Part shown: piece by piece, positions 5,911 through 6,312 of the stretch
Numbering within the stretch: the stretch's first letter is position 1
How the letters are laid out: each line of letters opens with the position of its first letter
Program-made: the position numbers and the translations under genes
Notes under the pieces: model-generated
The model's database searches: none
Told to the model about the DNA's origin: nothing
Seen by the model: only the letters and a program-made list of their open reading frames with translations
Source of the DNA: Pseudomonadota bacterium
Lineage (GTDB): Bacteria; Myxococcota; Polyangia; Polyangiales; Polyangiaceae
Reading direction: 5' to 3'
Length of the DNA: 6,312 bases
Assembly: GCA_023419055.1 (NCBI GenBank)
Contig: JAEZYO010000605.1
Location: 1 to 6,312, forward strand

Positions 5911-6312
5911 GCTTCCTCTCGCTCTCCCGCGTCGAGAAGACCTACGCCGACGGCACCCAGGCCGTGAAGGGTGTCGATCTGGAGATCGAAGAGGGCGAGT
6001 TCATCGTGCTGCTCGGCCCCTCCGGCTGCGGCAAGACCACGACGCTGCGTATGATCGCGGGGCTCGAGCTCGCGACCGCGGGGACGATCCGGCTAGGCGG
6101 GAGGGACGTGACCAGCCTTCGACCGTCGCTCCGGGACGTGGGGATGGTCTTCCAATTCTACGCGCTCTACCCGCACCTCACGGTTCGCGAGAACATCGCG
6201 TTTCCGCTGCGCTCGGTCGGGATGAGCCGGGCAGAGGTGAAGCAGCGAGTGGATCGCGTCGCCGAAGAAATGGGGCTCACTCGGCTGCTCGAGAGCTTCC
6301 CGCAGAAGCTCT
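5907..6312 (+). CDS. Carbohydrate ABC transporter ATP-binding protein, MalK/UgpC type (3' end outside window)
   Basis: The first 135 residues of the ATPase that powers the importer; it runs off the right edge. Visible parts are the aromatic A-loop Tyr13 in KTYADGT, Walker A GPSGCGKTTT (37-46, with K43), the Q-loop VFQFYALYPHLTV (Q83), the helical-domain start RENIAFPLRSVGM, and LLESFPQKL at the edge, which in this family runs directly into the LSGGQ signature. Walker B, the H-loop and the C-terminal OB-type regulatory domain would follow outside the window (usual length 350-380). Phe84 after the Q-loop Gln is less common than Asn or Ser at this site but is tolerated. The GTG at 5907 overlaps the small gene's stop, and GAGG (5895-5898) lies 8 bases upstream. 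In CUT1 systems a dimer of this protein binds the EAA loops of the two permeases encoded just before. Confidence 0.95.
   Translation, partial: MSFLSLSRVEKTYADGTQAVKGVDLEIEEGEFIVLLGPSGCGKTTTLRMIAGLELATAGTIRLGGRDVTSLRPSLRDVGMVFQFYALYPHLTVRENIAFPLRSVGMSRAEVKQRVDRVAEEMGLTRLLESFPQKL

Noticed and set aside
1..6312. CRISPR arrays, tRNA or rRNA genes, insertion-sequence ends, phage or defence genes
   Set aside because: I read through for regularly spaced repeats, cloverleaf-like segments, transposase motifs and terminal inverted repeats and found none.

Overview
The window comes from a GC-rich chromosome (about two-thirds G+C by eye, with third codon positions dominated by G and C). The likely source is a soil-type myxobacterium of the Polyangia/Sorangium kind. 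The pointers are a secreted PKD plus CBM6 mosaic protein, a lipoprotein remnant with a Gly/Ser-rich linker, and a large-genome style sugar-uptake operon. The taxonomic call is inference, because the window has no rRNA or marker gene. Every gene I can support is on the + strand.

Left block (1-2095): the window opens inside a large secreted protein. Only its C-terminal part is visible: the end of a PKD domain, a spacer domain seen in sugar-dehydrogenase/ThuA mosaic proteins, and a terminal CBM6-like beta-sandwich. Its stop overlaps by 4 bases the start of a complete Gfo/Idh/MocA-family NAD(P)-dependent sugar dehydrogenase.

Middle (2096-2614): about 520 bases with no intact gene. The first half holds what looks like a decayed, internally deleted lipoprotein gene: a lipobox, a frameshift in a G run, a Gly/Ser linker, then an esterase-like C-terminal helix. 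The second half holds a candidate terminator (2525-2548) and a LacI-like imperfect palindrome (2593-2610) just before the next operon.

Right block (2615-6312): a CUT1-type carbohydrate ABC importer operon, in the order solute-binding lipoprotein, MalF-type permease, MalG-type permease, an unrecognised 68-residue two-helix membrane protein, and a MalK/UgpC-type ATPase cut off by the window edge. All junctions overlap (4, 4, 20 and 4 bases), so the small protein is embedded in a translationally coupled transporter operon.

Taken together, the window describes carbohydrate use. A secreted sugar-binding or oxidising protein and a cytoplasmic sugar dehydrogenase lie beside a high-affinity importer. 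The set resembles thu-type (trehalose or related disaccharide, 3-keto-sugar) clusters, but the substrate cannot be read from the sequence. The most interesting item is the small membrane protein inserted between the permease and ATPase genes.
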